Positions 10,561 to 19,227 of a DNA stretch of 64,000 nt are shown here, one piece after another. Position numbers and translations under genes: made by a program. Within the stretch, counting starts at the first letter, position 1, and each line of letters opens with the position of its first letter. Source of the stretch: Anaeromyxobacter oryzae (GTDB lineage Bacteria; Myxococcota; Myxococcia; Myxococcales; Anaeromyxobacteraceae). The stretch lies in the NCBI RefSeq assembly GCF_023169945.1, contig NZ_AP025591.1, positions 1,696,501-1,760,500 on the forward strand, read 5' to 3'. Below the pieces are notes generated by a model. That model worked only from the letters and a program-made list of their open reading frames with translations, did not search any database and was not told the DNA's origin.

Positions 10561-11601
10561 ATGTGGAGGATCTCGGTCGCGCTCGTGGCGTTCGTCACGT
10601 TCGGCTGCACCACCATCCGCGTCCCGGCGAGCTCGCTCGGCGAGCGGCTCGCGCCGCCGGCCGGCGCCATCGCGGAGCCGCAGGTCGAGCTCTGGCTCGA
10701 GAGCGCGAAGCCCGTGGACGAGGCGGAGGCGGAGGAGGCGCGGCAGCTCGTCCGCTCCGCGCTCGGCACCGCGCTCGCGGGCCGCGAGATCTCCCCCGGC
10801 GCCCTCGGCGCCGCCGATCCCCTGCTGCTCGTCCGTGCGCGGGCGGTGGCCCGGACCGCGTCGCACCGCTCGGACCAGCGGGCCGCGACCGTCGCGCTGG
10901 TCGTCGGCATCGTCGTGGTCGTGGCGGCCGTCATCGCCATCGTGGTCCTCTCGAAGAGCGCCCCGAAGACGCACCCCCCCGCGACGGCCCGGCAGGGCGG
11001 AACCGCTTCGGCACCCGCGCCGCGCGTCTCGGTCCCGGCGCCGCGGCCGGGCGTGGCGTCCGGGCGCGTCGCGCGCCCGGTCCCGACCCCGGGCTTCCAG
11101 CCCGTCCCCGCTCCCGGCGTCCGGCCGGTTCCCGGGCGGCCGTTCGGCTCCGTGCCCCCGCCGCCGGCCTACGGCGTCGCGCCGTGGCACGGCCCGAACG
11201 TCTGGATCGGGCTCGACTTCGTCTACGTGTTCCCGCCGCCCGACTACGTCGTGGCGCCGGAGCCCCCCTACCCCGGTGCGCCGCCCGCGGAGGCGTGGGC
11301 GGAACCCGCGCCGGTGCCGAGCGACGCCGACGCATGGACGGACGAGGCAGAGCCGGAGCCGATGGTCGAGCTCGCCGTCCCGCCGCCGCCGGAGCTCGCG
11401 GTCGAGGACCGCGGCTTCTTCACGGGCGACGAGACCGTGCTCGAGGTGGACCTCTTCGACCACCGGACGGGCGCGCTGCTCTGGACGCGTGTCGCGCGCG
11501 ACCACGTCGATCCCCGCGACGCCCGCGAGATGACGAAGCTCCTCGATCGTGCGCTCGCGAACCAGCCGTGGATCCGGCGGACCGCAGCGGCGGCGCGCTA
11601 G
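10561..11601 (+). CDS. Proline-rich lipoprotein with a transmembrane segment, function unknown
   Basis: A 346-residue protein starting at ATG 10561 with a lipoprotein signal (hydrophobic stretch ending FVTFGC, Cys 16). Residues about 18-110 form a small conserved-looking domain, followed by a strongly hydrophobic segment (VALVVGIVVVVAAVIAIVVL) near 115-138, a proline/valine-rich linker of repeated P-x-P steps to about 280, and a C-terminal piece ending in a DHRTGALLWTRVARDHVDP motif resembling DUF4136-like or CsgG-associated lipoproteins. Having both a lipobox and a second hydrophobic helix is unusual. The upstream gene is a secreted oxidase; no functional link is evident. Confidence 0.75.
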   Translation: MWRISVALVAFVTFGCTTIRVPASSLGERLAPPAGAIAEPQVELWLESAKPVDEAEAEEARQLVRSALGTALAGREISPGALGAADPLLLVRARAVARTASHRSDQRAATVALVVGIVVVVAAVIAIVVLSKSAPKTHPPATARQGGTASAPAPRVSVPAPRPGVASGRVARPVPTPGFQPVPAPGVRPVPGRPFGSVPPPPAYGVAPWHGPNVWIGLDFVYVFPPPDYVVAPEPPYPGAPPAEAWAEPAPVPSDADAWTDEAEPEPMVELAVPPPPELAVEDRGFFTGDETVLEVDLFDHRTGALLWTRVARDHVDPRDAREMTKLLDRALANQPWIRRTAAAAR

Positions 11602-11824
11602 ACCGGCTCACGCGCCCGAAGGGCCCCGCGGCTCCGCCGCCGAAGGACGGGGACTCGCCCGCCCGCGGTCGGGGCGGCGACCTGTCGACGCGCGTCGCCG
11701 CCGCGCCCGGCGGTCGCGAGACTCCGGCCTGAGCCGATGAGCGGGTCGCCGCGCGGAGGCACCGATATGCGGCAGCATCGTTGGGCCGCGACCCAGGACC
11801 TTTCGGACGAGGACGGACACGGCC
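11602..11824. other. Intergenic, no gene recognised
   Basis: High-GC sequence between the lipoprotein stop and the broken gene that follows. Overlapping open frames here lack ribosome sites and any recognisable protein. It probably includes the lost 5' end of the following pseudogene. Confidence 0.4.
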
Positions 11825-12106
11825 CTCGAGCTCACGTACGTGTCGCTCCAGCTGGTGGACTGGATGTAGACGCGGCACTTCCTCCGCCAGGGATCGCTCG
11901 AGGCGAACCCCTTCCTCGGCGAGCGCCCGGCGCGCGCCACGCTCCTCGCCTACAACCTCGCCAGCATGGGCCTGCACGCGGTCGTGGCGTACCTCCTCCC
12001 GCGGCCCTGGCGCACGGCGTGGCAGTGCGTCTGGATCGGCGCGGAGGCGTGGACGGTCGGGGGCAACGTCCTGACCCACGGCGCGCTCCACGTCTCCTTC
12101 CCCTGA
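11825..12106 (+). pseudogene. Broken small membrane-protein gene (DUF5658-like pattern)
   Basis: One frame reads LELTYVSLQLVDWM, an in-frame TAG at 11867-11869, then TRHFLRQGSLEANPFLGERP and a hydrophobic stretch (AYNLASMGLHAVVAYLL, AWQCVWIGAEAWTV) to TGA at 12104. The pattern of Asp, then Gln-Thr, then an E-A-N-P turn is typical of small four-helix membrane proteins in which the TAG position is normally Gln (CAG). No start codon with a ribosome site precedes it in this frame; the nearest upstream ATGs (11737, 11767) are in another frame. I call it a pseudogene with a nonsense mutation and a lost 5' end or frameshift. Confidence 0.6.
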
Positions 12107-12131
12107 ACGACGCGCCCCGTCGAGATCGACG

Positions 12132-13064
12132 TCACCGCTGCTTCAGGTACTCCTTCGAGATGCTCGCGCCGATCGTGTACATCGGGTCGACCATGTTCGC
12201 GAGGCGGACCTTCCCGACCTCGCTCAGGACGAAGTAGGCGTCCCACCGGTCGAACCCGAACTTGCTCTCGAGCCACTTCACCAGGTCCGCATAGGCGATC
12301 CGCGCCGCGTCCTCCATCGGGCGGGCGCTGCCGACGCTCATGATGAAGCGGTCGTTCTCCACCCGCGGCCATTGCAGGTCCCAGCCCTTGACGACGTTCA
12401 CGGTGAGGGTGGTGATCGTCGCGAACTCGACGGCGACGCCGCACAGCTCGCCGTCACCCTGGGTGGCGTGGCCGTCGCCCAGGTAGAGCAGCGCGCCGGG
12501 CACCTTCACGGGCAGGTAGATCGTCGCGCCCGGGCAGACGTCCGGCAGGTCCATGTTGCCGCCGTGCTTCCCGCCGGTGAGCGCGTTGATGGAGTCGATC
12601 TGCGGGGACGTGCTGATCGTCCCGAGGAACGGCGTGTACGGGAACGTCATGCCGTTCCAGCGGACCCCGGCCTCCGTGACCTCCATCTTCCAGACCTTCT
12701 CCGGCAGCGGCTCGTGGAGCAAGGCGGTGAGATCGGTCCCGCAGAGCCCGCCGAAGTTGGGGATGAGGCACGTCGTCCCGCCCGGCCGGTCCTTCCGCGG
12801 GAGGATCGAGTCGATGTGGACGGCGAGCGCGTCGCCCTTCTCCGCGCCCTCGACGTAGATGGGCCCGCTCTGCGGGTTCAGGAACGGGACCTCCAGGACC
12901 GAGCTCGGCTTCACCCGCTCGTCCGTGATCCGGCCCTCGAACGCGTCGGCCGTCTCGACCACGACGGTGTCCCCGGGGCGCACCCGCAGGACCGGCTCCG
13001 CGTACGGGCCGATGGTGTAGTGGAACTTGCCCTGGGCCTTCTCGGTCAGGTGGTGCGTGGCCAT
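12132..13064 (-). CDS. fmdA: Formamidase/acetamidase family amidohydrolase
   Basis: A 310-residue cytoplasmic enzyme of the FmdA/AmdA family, which hydrolyses short amides to ammonia and the acid. Family features: RPGDTVVVETADAFEG near the N-terminus, LPRKDRPGGTTCLIPNFGGLCG, TPFLGTISTSPQ, GGKHGGNMDLPDVCPGATIYLPV, GALLYLGDGHATQGDGELCG and FATITTLTV. It starts at ATG 13064 with a GGAAGGAGGAG ribosome site and is the last gene of the minus-strand transporter operon, 29 bp after the second ATPase. The context makes the substrate a transported amide such as formamide, acetamide or possibly urea-like compounds. Confidence 0.92.
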   Translation of the reverse strand: MATHHLTEKAQGKFHYTIGPYAEPVLRVRPGDTVVVETADAFEGRITDERVKPSSVLEVPFLNPQSGPIYVEGAEKGDALAVHIDSILPRKDRPGGTTCLIPNFGGLCGTDLTALLHEPLPEKVWKMEVTEAGVRWNGMTFPYTPFLGTISTSPQIDSINALTGGKHGGNMDLPDVCPGATIYLPVKVPGALLYLGDGHATQGDGELCGVAVEFATITTLTVNVVKGWDLQWPRVENDRFIMSVGSARPMEDAARIAYADLVKWLESKFGFDRWDAYFVLSEVGKVRLANMVDPMYTIGASISKEYLKQR

Positions 13065-13093
13065 CGTGCTCCTCCTTCCGGACTGCGAGCGAC

Positions 13094-13813
13094 TCACACC
13101 GCGAGGTACTCCGCGAGGGCCGCCGGGTCGCTCAGCCTGCGGCGGTCCAGCGTGCCGACGATGCGACCCTTGTCGATCGCGTAGGCGCGCCGGGCGACCT
13201 GCGCAATGAGTCGGGTGTTCTGCTCGACGAGCAGGATCGTGACCTTCTCCTCCTCGTTGAGCCGGACGAGCGCGCGGCCGATCTCCTGGATGATGCTGGG
13301 CTGGATCCCCATCGACGGCTCGTCGAGGAGCAGCAGCTCGGGACGGCCGACGAGCGCGCGGGCGATGGCGAGCATCTGCTGCTGACCGCCGCTGAAGGTC
13401 CCGGCGAGCTGGCGCCGCCGCTCCGCCAGGATGGGGAAGTAGCCGTAGACGAGATCGTAGCGGGGGTGCGACTTGTCCCGGTTGATGGTCTCGCCCATCG
13501 CGAGGTTCTCCTCGACGGTCAGGCTCGGGAACACCTCCCGGCCCTGCGGGACGTAGCCGATGCCGCGCGCCGCGCGCTGATCCGGCCGGAGCCGGGCGAT
13601 GTCCTCGCCCCGGAACGACACCGCGCCCGACATCGCGGGGAGCATCCCCATGATCGCCTTCATCAGGGTGGACTTCCCGACCCCGTTCCTGCCGATGGTC
13701 GCGACCATCTCCCCCGGCTCGATGCGCAGCCCGATGCCCTGCAGGATGTCGCCGCTGCCGTAGCCGGCGCGGAGGTCCTCGACGGCGAGGAGCGGCTGGA
13801 GCGGGTCGGCCAT
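13094..13813 (-). CDS. ABC transporter ATPase, LivF/UrtE-type (amide/urea uptake)
   Basis: A 239-residue ATP-binding subunit of a branched-chain-amino-acid-type importer. Walker A GRNGVGKSTLM near residue 43, Q-loop region YVPQGREVFPSLTVEENL, ABC signature FSGGQQQMLAIARALVG, Walker B ELLLLDEPSMG, and H-loop region where the usual His is replaced by Gln-Asn (LLVEQN), as is normal in LivF. The GRNGVGKST form is typical of the UrtE/FmdF branch. It follows the LivG-type gene by 3 bp and precedes the formamidase gene. Confidence 0.92.
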   Translation of the reverse strand: MADPLQPLLAVEDLRAGYGSGDILQGIGLRIEPGEMVATIGRNGVGKSTLMKAIMGMLPAMSGAVSFRGEDIARLRPDQRAARGIGYVPQGREVFPSLTVEENLAMGETINRDKSHPRYDLVYGYFPILAERRRQLAGTFSGGQQQMLAIARALVGRPELLLLDEPSMGIQPSIIQEIGRALVRLNEEEKVTILLVEQNTRLIAQVARRAYAIDKGRIVGTLDRRRLSDPAALAEYLAV

Positions 13814-13816
13814 CTC

Positions 13817-14554
13817 TCACTGCTCCCCGAGGTAGATGCGCCGGACCTCCTGGTTCGCCTCGATCTCCTGGAGCGTCCCGTCCGCGAAGATGCGGCCGTA
13901 GTGCAGCACCGTCACCCCGCGGGCGATGTGGCGGACGAACGCCATGTCGTGCTCGACGACGAGCACCGTGATCCCCTGCCCCGCGAGCCCGAGGACGAAC
14001 TCCGCCGTGAGCGCGGTCTCCTCGGGCGTCATGCCCGCCGTCGGCTCGTCGAGGAGCAGCAGGTCCGGCCCGGTGGCGAGGGCGAGGCAGACCTCGAGCC
14101 ACTGCTGGTGGCTGTGGGAGAGCTCGCCCGCCGGCCGCGCGCGCTCGGAGGCGAGGCCGAGGGTGCCGAGCGCCCAGTCGAGCCGCTCGCCCGCGCGGGC
14201 GCCGCCGCGCGGGCCTCGCGCGATCGTGAGGTTCTCCCCGACGGTCAGGCCGCGGTAGATCCGCGTCGTCTGGAACTTGAGGCAGATGCCGCGCCGGACG
14301 CGCCGGAACGGCGAGAGCGTCGTGACGTCCTCGCCCTTGAAGACGATCCGGCCGCTGTCGGGCCGCTGCAGGCCCGCGAGGAGGCTGAACAGCGTGGACT
14401 TGCCGGCGCCGTTGGGGCCGATGAGGCAGCGCAGCTCGCCGGGCGCCACCGCGAGGCTCACGTCGTCGACGGCGCGGATGCCGCCGAACGCCTTCGTGAG
14501 GCCCTCGGTGCGGAGCAGCGGCTCGCGCGCCGCGGGGGCGGGGCCGGCCGTCAT
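13817..14554 (-). CDS. ABC transporter ATPase, LivG/UrtD-type
   Basis: A 245-residue ATP-binding subunit. Walker A GPNGAGKSTLFSLLAG near residue 47, signature region LSHSHQQWLEVCLALATG (an SHSHQ variant of SGGQ characteristic of the UrtD-like branch), Walker B DLLLLDEPTAGM, and H-loop VVEHDM. Start at ATG 14554 overlaps the upstream permease stop by the four bases ATGA, implying translational coupling. The open frame extends far upstream inside the permease gene but that extension is not coding. Confidence 0.92.
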   Translation of the reverse strand: MTAGPAPAAREPLLRTEGLTKAFGGIRAVDDVSLAVAPGELRCLIGPNGAGKSTLFSLLAGLQRPDSGRIVFKGEDVTTLSPFRRVRRGICLKFQTTRIYRGLTVGENLTIARGPRGGARAGERLDWALGTLGLASERARPAGELSHSHQQWLEVCLALATGPDLLLLDEPTAGMTPEETALTAEFVLGLAGQGITVLVVEHDMAFVRHIARGVTVLHYGRIFADGTLQEIEANQEVRRIYLGEQ

Positions 14555-15639
14555 GACGGCTCCCCCCGCTCCCGCGCCTCGGGCGCGCGGTCCGCCGCCG
14601 GCGCGCGCCACCGGCGCCAGGTCCGGGCGAGGGAGACGACGATCCCGGCCGGGAAGAACAGCATCGTCGCGAGGAGCAGCGCGCCCATGATGAGGAAGGC
14701 GTACTCGCCGCCCCGGACCGCGAGAGCGTCGGCGAGCCACTTCAGCGCCACGGTGGAGACCGCGACCGCGAGGAGGCTCGTCCGGCCGCCCACGGCGGTC
14801 CAGATGACCGGGAGCGTCGCCGCGTAGAGCCCCATGCTCGACGGGTTGATGTAGTTCCCCCACGAGACGTAGAGGATCCCGCTCACGGCGGCGAGGCCCG
14901 CCGCGAGGGCGAACACCTGCACCTGCCGGAGCGCGACGTTGTAGCCGAGCATCCGGGTGCGCTCGACGTCGTCGCGCACGGCGACGACGACGTAGCCGTA
15001 GTGCGAGTTCACGAGCAGCCGGAGGCCGAGGTACGCGAGGAGCATCGCGACCACGGACAGCAGGTACAGCTCGACCGAGGCGCCGCCGAACTCCAGCGGC
15101 CCCACCCGGATCGACGGGATGCCGGTCATTCCGTTGTAGCCGCCGAGGAGGACGTGGCCGACGCGCCACTGGTACCCCGCCGTCTGCCCCATGAACGTCT
15201 CGCCGATGAGCGAGAGGACGAGGGTGAGCAGCGGGATGATCCAGGCGCTCACCTCGCCGTAGAACATGAAGTAGCCGAACGCCGCGGCGACGAGCACGGT
15301 GACCCCGATCGCGCCGCCGACCGCGATCAGGGAGCCGCCGGGGGTGAGGGCGAGGTTCTGCGCGATGATGCCGTACAGGTAGCCCGACATCCCGAAGAAG
15401 GCGCCCTGCCCGAAGCTCAGGATCCCGCCGTATCCCCAGAGCAGCGCCAGCCCGAGCCCCATCGGTACGTAGACGAAGAAGTTGGCGAGGTTCGACAGGA
15501 GGAACGGCGAGCCGCCGATCGGGAACGCCAGCAGCCCGGCAGCGACGACCGCGAACACGATCCAGAACGCGCCTCCGCGGCCCAGGTCCTGGGGGCCGTT
15601 CAGGCGGGACCCGATCCCGGAGCGTCCCGGCGCGCTCAT
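14551..15639 (-). CDS. ABC transporter inner-membrane permease, LivM/UrtC-type
   Basis: A 362-residue membrane subunit with about nine to ten hydrophobic helices. The LivM hallmarks are GLALLWGYGGILSFGQGAFFG near residue 60 and the EAA-like cytoplasmic loop VVAVRDDVERTRMLGYNVA near 210. Start ATG 15639 overlaps the preceding LivH-type stop by ATGA, so the two permeases are likely coupled and form the heterodimeric channel. The C-terminus is arginine/proline rich and cytoplasmic. Confidence 0.92.
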   Translation of the reverse strand: MSAPGRSGIGSRLNGPQDLGRGGAFWIVFAVVAAGLLAFPIGGSPFLLSNLANFFVYVPMGLGLALLWGYGGILSFGQGAFFGMSGYLYGIIAQNLALTPGGSLIAVGGAIGVTVLVAAAFGYFMFYGEVSAWIIPLLTLVLSLIGETFMGQTAGYQWRVGHVLLGGYNGMTGIPSIRVGPLEFGGASVELYLLSVVAMLLAYLGLRLLVNSHYGYVVVAVRDDVERTRMLGYNVALRQVQVFALAAGLAAVSGILYVSWGNYINPSSMGLYAATLPVIWTAVGGRTSLLAVAVSTVALKWLADALAVRGGEYAFLIMGALLLATMLFFPAGIVVSLARTWRRWRAPAADRAPEARERGEPS

Positions 15640-16535
15640 GTGCGCGCCGCCGCCATCCGCCGACGCTGCAGGTCCGCGAAGTACCCGGACAGCCCGCGGG
15701 GCAGGAACCGGATGATGACGAGCGCCGCGATGAGCAGCCCGATGCGCCCGGCGAAGGTGCCGAGCGCGCTCGAGAGCGGCGTCGAGATCAGCGCGAGCAG
15801 CGCGGCGCTCGTGAGCGCGCCGAGGATGGGGTTCGCGCCGCCGCCGACCACCACCGTGATGAAGGCCACGTCCACGAACGTCGTGCCCATGAGCGGGACG
15901 ATGGTGGTGGTGGGGGCGTACAGCGCGCCCGTGAGCCCGGCCAGGGCCGAGCCGGCCCCGAACGTGTACAGGTAGATGCGCCGGGTGTCGACGCCGAGCG
16001 CCTGCGCCATCGCGGCGTTCTGCATCGTGGCGCGCGTGTGCACGCCGAGGCGCGTCCGGTAGAACACCCACCAGGCGGCGACCACGACGACGATCGACGC
16101 CGCGAACAGCAGGAGCCGGTAGCCGCCGAACGAGTACCCGGCGTACGACAGGGTCCACTCCGGGAGCGGCACCGCGATGAGCGAGGGCCCGAGGACGAGC
16201 AGCATGCCCTGGCTCAGGATGAGGCTGATTCCCCAGGTCGCGACCAGGGCCCCGAGCTTGTCCCGGTAGAAGCGCCGGATGACCGTCCGCTCGAGCACCA
16301 TCCCGAACGTCCCCACCACGACCACGCTCAGCAGCATGCAGAGCGGCAGCGGCAGGTGCGCGCGGTGATACGCGAGCGTCGTCACGTACGCCCCGAGCAT
16401 GATGAGCTCGCCGTGCGCCAGGTTGATGACGTCGACGACGCCCAGGATGATCATGAGCCCGAGCGCGGCGAGGAGCAGGAACGCGAGGTTGTCCGCGTAC
16501 TGGTACAGCAGGCTCACGAGATAGGGGACGCTCAT
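15636..16535 (-). CDS. ABC transporter inner-membrane permease, LivH/UrtB-type
   Basis: A 299-residue permease with about eight transmembrane helices. Family motifs are GLMIILGVVDVINLAHGELIMLGAY at the N-terminus and the cytoplasmic coupling segment RATMQNAAMAQALGVDTRRIY near residue 180. It follows the binding-protein gene by 88 bp and overlaps the LivM-type gene by four bases. It acts with the neighbouring permease and the two ATPases to import the ligand delivered by the binding protein. Confidence 0.92.
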   Translation of the reverse strand: MSVPYLVSLLYQYADNLAFLLLAALGLMIILGVVDVINLAHGELIMLGAYVTTLAYHRAHLPLPLCMLLSVVVVGTFGMVLERTVIRRFYRDKLGALVATWGISLILSQGMLLVLGPSLIAVPLPEWTLSYAGYSFGGYRLLLFAASIVVVVAAWWVFYRTRLGVHTRATMQNAAMAQALGVDTRRIYLYTFGAGSALAGLTGALYAPTTTIVPLMGTTFVDVAFITVVVGGGANPILGALTSAALLALISTPLSSALGTFAGRIGLLIAALVIIRFLPRGLSGYFADLQRRRMAAART

Positions 16536-16623
16536 CGCGAGGGCTCCCGGTGCCGGACCGTCCGCCCCTCCCGCCGGACCGGTCGCCGCCGCGACGCGGC
16601 GGCCGGTCCGCGGCGAGGATCCG

Positions 16624-18144
16624 CTACGTCTTCTTCTTCTGGAACATCTTGAAGAACGGATCCTCGTCCGGGATGTACTGCTTGTACTCCGGCGTCCGCA
16701 CGAGGTTCACGCCGAGTCGCCGCGTCCACCACGGCTCGATGTGCGGCCACTCGGTCATGAACGTGATGTCGTGCTTCGCGTCGCAGCGGGCCAGCCGGAT
16801 GTACTGGCTGAGGTGGTGCGTCGCCGGATCCATGGCGACCCAGCCCGCCGGCGCCTCGACGCCGATGCCCGACTCGAGGGCCTTGATGACGGTCGCCTTG
16901 TCCGTCGTGCCCGCGAGCCGCACCGCCTTCGCGTAGAGGTGCGTCGCCACGTACGCGCTGTGGCCCTCCATCGCCATGTACGGCTCGTCCGGGAACATGG
17001 TGCGCCACCGCTTCACGAACAGCCGGTTCCGCGGCGTCGGGATCTCCTCCATGTAGCTCGCCGTGACATGGAACCGGTTCAGGGCGGGCGGCGCGAAGCG
17101 GCGGTGCTCGTAGCCCTGGGCGATGTTGATCGAGGACCCCATCGGGAACTGCAGCCCGGCGGCGTTCGCCTGCGGGTAGAAGTTCGAGTGGTTCTGGCCG
17201 GTGATGTACATCATCAGCCAGCTCGGCTTCGCCTGCTGGATCTTCGCGATGCTGGAGCTGAACTGCGACACGCTCAGCGGGATGAACTCCTCGCCGATGA
17301 CCTCCGCGTTGAGGAGCGGCGCCATCGCGCGCGTCCACGCGGCGCTGAGCTGGCCGAAGTTGTAGTCGGCGGCGAGCGTGTAGATCCGCGGCCCGAAGTT
17401 CTTGATCATGTACTGCATGACCGGGACGATCTGCTGCTCCGGGACCGCGCCGGTGCAGAACGTGTTCTTGTCGGCGACGCCGCCCTCGTACTGGTTGTTG
17501 TAGAAGTACAGCATCTTGTTCTGATCCATGATCGGCCGGATCGCCTCGCGCTCGGCGCTCGCGAACCCGGCCATGATCACGTCGACCTTCTCGTCCAGGA
17601 TCAACCGGCGCGCCAGCGCCTGGAACTGCGTGTTGTCCGACTGCGGATCGGGCGCGATGAGCTCGATCTTGCGCCCGAGGACGCCCTGCTCCCCGGACTT
17701 GACGAGGTACTCCGCCGACTCCGTCCAGACGACGTCGTCCCGCGACGGCGGCCCGCCGGCGTCGACGGTCGCCTTGATGTTCTCGGTGGGCGGCTTCGGG
17801 GCGACCTTCGCGTGGACGCCGGGCCCTCCTGGCCCCTGCACGCCGCCGTCGAGCGTCCAGCCCTCGTTGATCTCCTTCAGCGCGAGCTGGGTGCCGTGCC
17901 ACTTGTTGAGGCCGAAGATCGCGAAGTTCCCGGAGCGGTCCTCGAGGAGACCGAACTTGATCGGGCCGGGGCCCTGGCCGCGCACGACGGCCGGCGCGCC
18001 GAGGATCCCGACCCCGGCCGCGGTCACCGCCGCCGCCTTCATGAAGTCGCGCCGGGTGAGCCCGCCGGAGGGCTGCGTCCCGGCGGCGGCCGGGTCGTTC
18101 GTGGATGACGTGGAGACAATGGGTTCGTGGGCGTCGGTCTTCAT
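16624..18144 (-). CDS. Tat-exported ABC substrate-binding protein, amide/urea type
   Basis: A 506-residue periplasmic binding protein, first gene of the amide operon. I start at ATG 18144, preceded by GGAAGG; longer frames run into the promoter. The N-terminus holds a twin-arginine signal (LTRRDFMKAAAVTAAGVGI, cleavage near VVRGQ around residue 55), then a type I periplasmic-binding fold (IKFGLLEDRSGNFAIFGLNK, LDEKVDVIMAGFASAEREAI, LYFYNNQYEGGVADKNTF). The FYNNQYEGG segment is typical of UrtA/FmdD-type amide or urea receptors. At about 30 residues, the acidic Pro/Gly insert (GGVQGPGGPGVHAK) is unusual. Together with the formamidase gene it points to short-chain amide uptake. Confidence 0.9.
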   Translation of the reverse strand: MKTDAHEPIVSTSSTNDPAAAGTQPSGGLTRRDFMKAAAVTAAGVGILGAPAVVRGQGPGPIKFGLLEDRSGNFAIFGLNKWHGTQLALKEINEGWTLDGGVQGPGGPGVHAKVAPKPPTENIKATVDAGGPPSRDDVVWTESAEYLVKSGEQGVLGRKIELIAPDPQSDNTQFQALARRLILDEKVDVIMAGFASAEREAIRPIMDQNKMLYFYNNQYEGGVADKNTFCTGAVPEQQIVPVMQYMIKNFGPRIYTLAADYNFGQLSAAWTRAMAPLLNAEVIGEEFIPLSVSQFSSSIAKIQQAKPSWLMMYITGQNHSNFYPQANAAGLQFPMGSSINIAQGYEHRRFAPPALNRFHVTASYMEEIPTPRNRLFVKRWRTMFPDEPYMAMEGHSAYVATHLYAKAVRLAGTTDKATVIKALESGIGVEAPAGWVAMDPATHHLSQYIRLARCDAKHDITFMTEWPHIEPWWTRRLGVNLVRTPEYKQYIPDEDPFFKMFQKKKT

Positions 18145-18405
18145 GGCGTTCGCCTTCCGTGATTTGATTTGCGGTGCAACCACCTTCCGGGAGCGGCTGC
18201 GAGGCGCGCGCGAGCGACGATTCCGCCGAGCGTGGTGAGCGCGGCAGGCAGGAGGCACGTGGAGTGTGTCTCCAGCGGAAGCGCGGCGCGTCGGCTCCTG
18301 CGGGGCGTCGCGGTACGGCGCGGCGCGTCGGGCCGGCGCGGCTCTCGGGCGGGGAGGACGCATCGGGGTAGGCCTTGCGGCCGAGCGAGCGTGAAGGCGT
18401 CCGTT

Positions 18406-18440
18406 CGTGCCGCAGCGTGGCGGAGGGACCTCGAATGACG
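18406..18440 (+). repeat. Direct repeat copy 1 (GTGCCGCAG...CTCGAATG)
   Basis: A 35-bp element that starts CGTGCCGCAGC and ends CCTCGAATGACG. It recurs at 18698-18731 with four mismatches and one indel. Both copies are in the same orientation in the same intergenic region. Confidence 0.6.
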
Positions 18441-18697
18441 ATTAGCCGCCGCGGCCTCTCGCGACACTCCCGGTTCACGGAGGGTGGGCACCTCTCCGGC
18501 GCCGGCTCCTGGACGGTCGGCGCTCCGTTCCACGTCGGGCCGAGGGGGGTCGATCAGGGCGTCGATGGGTCCGCGCGAGCCTCTGCACGCTCGCGCTCCT
18601 GGCGTGCTCGGGGGAATGCCTGGGCGGTGATCGACCACGACGGGACGTTCGCGGTCGCGAGGTCACGAGGGCGGCGGAGACGGGCGCCCTGGCGCAT

Positions 18698-18731
18698 CGT
18701 GCCGCAGCCTGCCGGAGGGCCTCGAATGGCG
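18698..18731 (+). repeat. Direct repeat copy 2 (GTGCCGCAG...CTCGAATG)
   Basis: Second copy of the element at 18406-18440, starting CGTGCCGCAGC and ending CTCGAATGGCG, about 40 bp before the start of the small lipoprotein gene. Spacing between copies is about 292 bp. Confidence 0.6.
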
Positions 18732-18768
18732 CTTTGGCGCCCGGCGGGCACGCCACGAGACTCACGAC

Positions 18769-19206
18769 ATGCGAAGACCACCCCCGCGCTTCACGCTCGC
18801 GCTCCTGTGCTGCCTGCCCGCGTGTCTGTGCGGCGCGCCGAAGCTCTCGAGCCCTTACGCGCGCAGCGTCGCCGAGATCCTCGACCGCGTGCACTCGAAG
18901 TACGTGGGCGTCGTCGGCGCGTGCGGCCAGAGCCTCGACGCGTGCGCCGTGGGCGGGCGCGAGCTCGTGCGCGCCGCCGAGCTGGCGAAGGGCGACGTGG
19001 CCCGGCTGGAGAAGCCGGAGGGTGCGTCGCCAAGCCGGCGCCAGGTGCTGGCCGCCCTCGACGGCTGGATCTGCGCAGGGGAGGCGATGGAGGCCATCTA
19101 CTGGGACCGGAGCCAGGAGGGCGCCCTGCGCGGCATGCAGGAGGCCTCGCGCGCCGCCGGGGACGCCGTGAGGCTCGAGGCTGCCGCGCTGCTCGCGAGC
19201 GACTGA
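18769..19206 (+). CDS. Small Cys-containing lipoprotein, function unknown
   Basis: A 145-residue protein with a signal sequence and lipobox LPAC (Cys 19). The mature part is largely helical with four further cysteines: ACGQSLDACAVGG around 61-69 and the single WICAGEA Cys, which could form disulfides in the periplasm. A basic N-terminus (MRRPPPRF) and hydrophobic core support export. I do not recognise a family. It is flanked by a long non-coding region upstream and converges on the next gene. Confidence 0.65.
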   Translation: MRRPPPRFTLALLCCLPACLCGAPKLSSPYARSVAEILDRVHSKYVGVVGACGQSLDACAVGGRELVRAAELAKGDVARLEKPEGASPSRRQVLAALDGWICAGEAMEAIYWDRSQEGALRGMQEASRAAGDAVRLEAAALLASD

Positions 19207-19227
19207 CGGCCGCGACGCGCCGCCTCG

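Larger units (their letters stand above)
18145..18768. other. 624-bp intergenic region upstream of the amide operon, with a direct repeat
   Basis: Between the divergent amide operon and the small lipoprotein gene lies a long region with no convincing gene; open frames here are Arg/Ala-rich and lack ribosome sites. It must hold the amide operon promoter. It contains an imperfect direct repeat of about 34 bp (18406-18440 and 18698-18731), listed separately. Confidence 0.5.
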
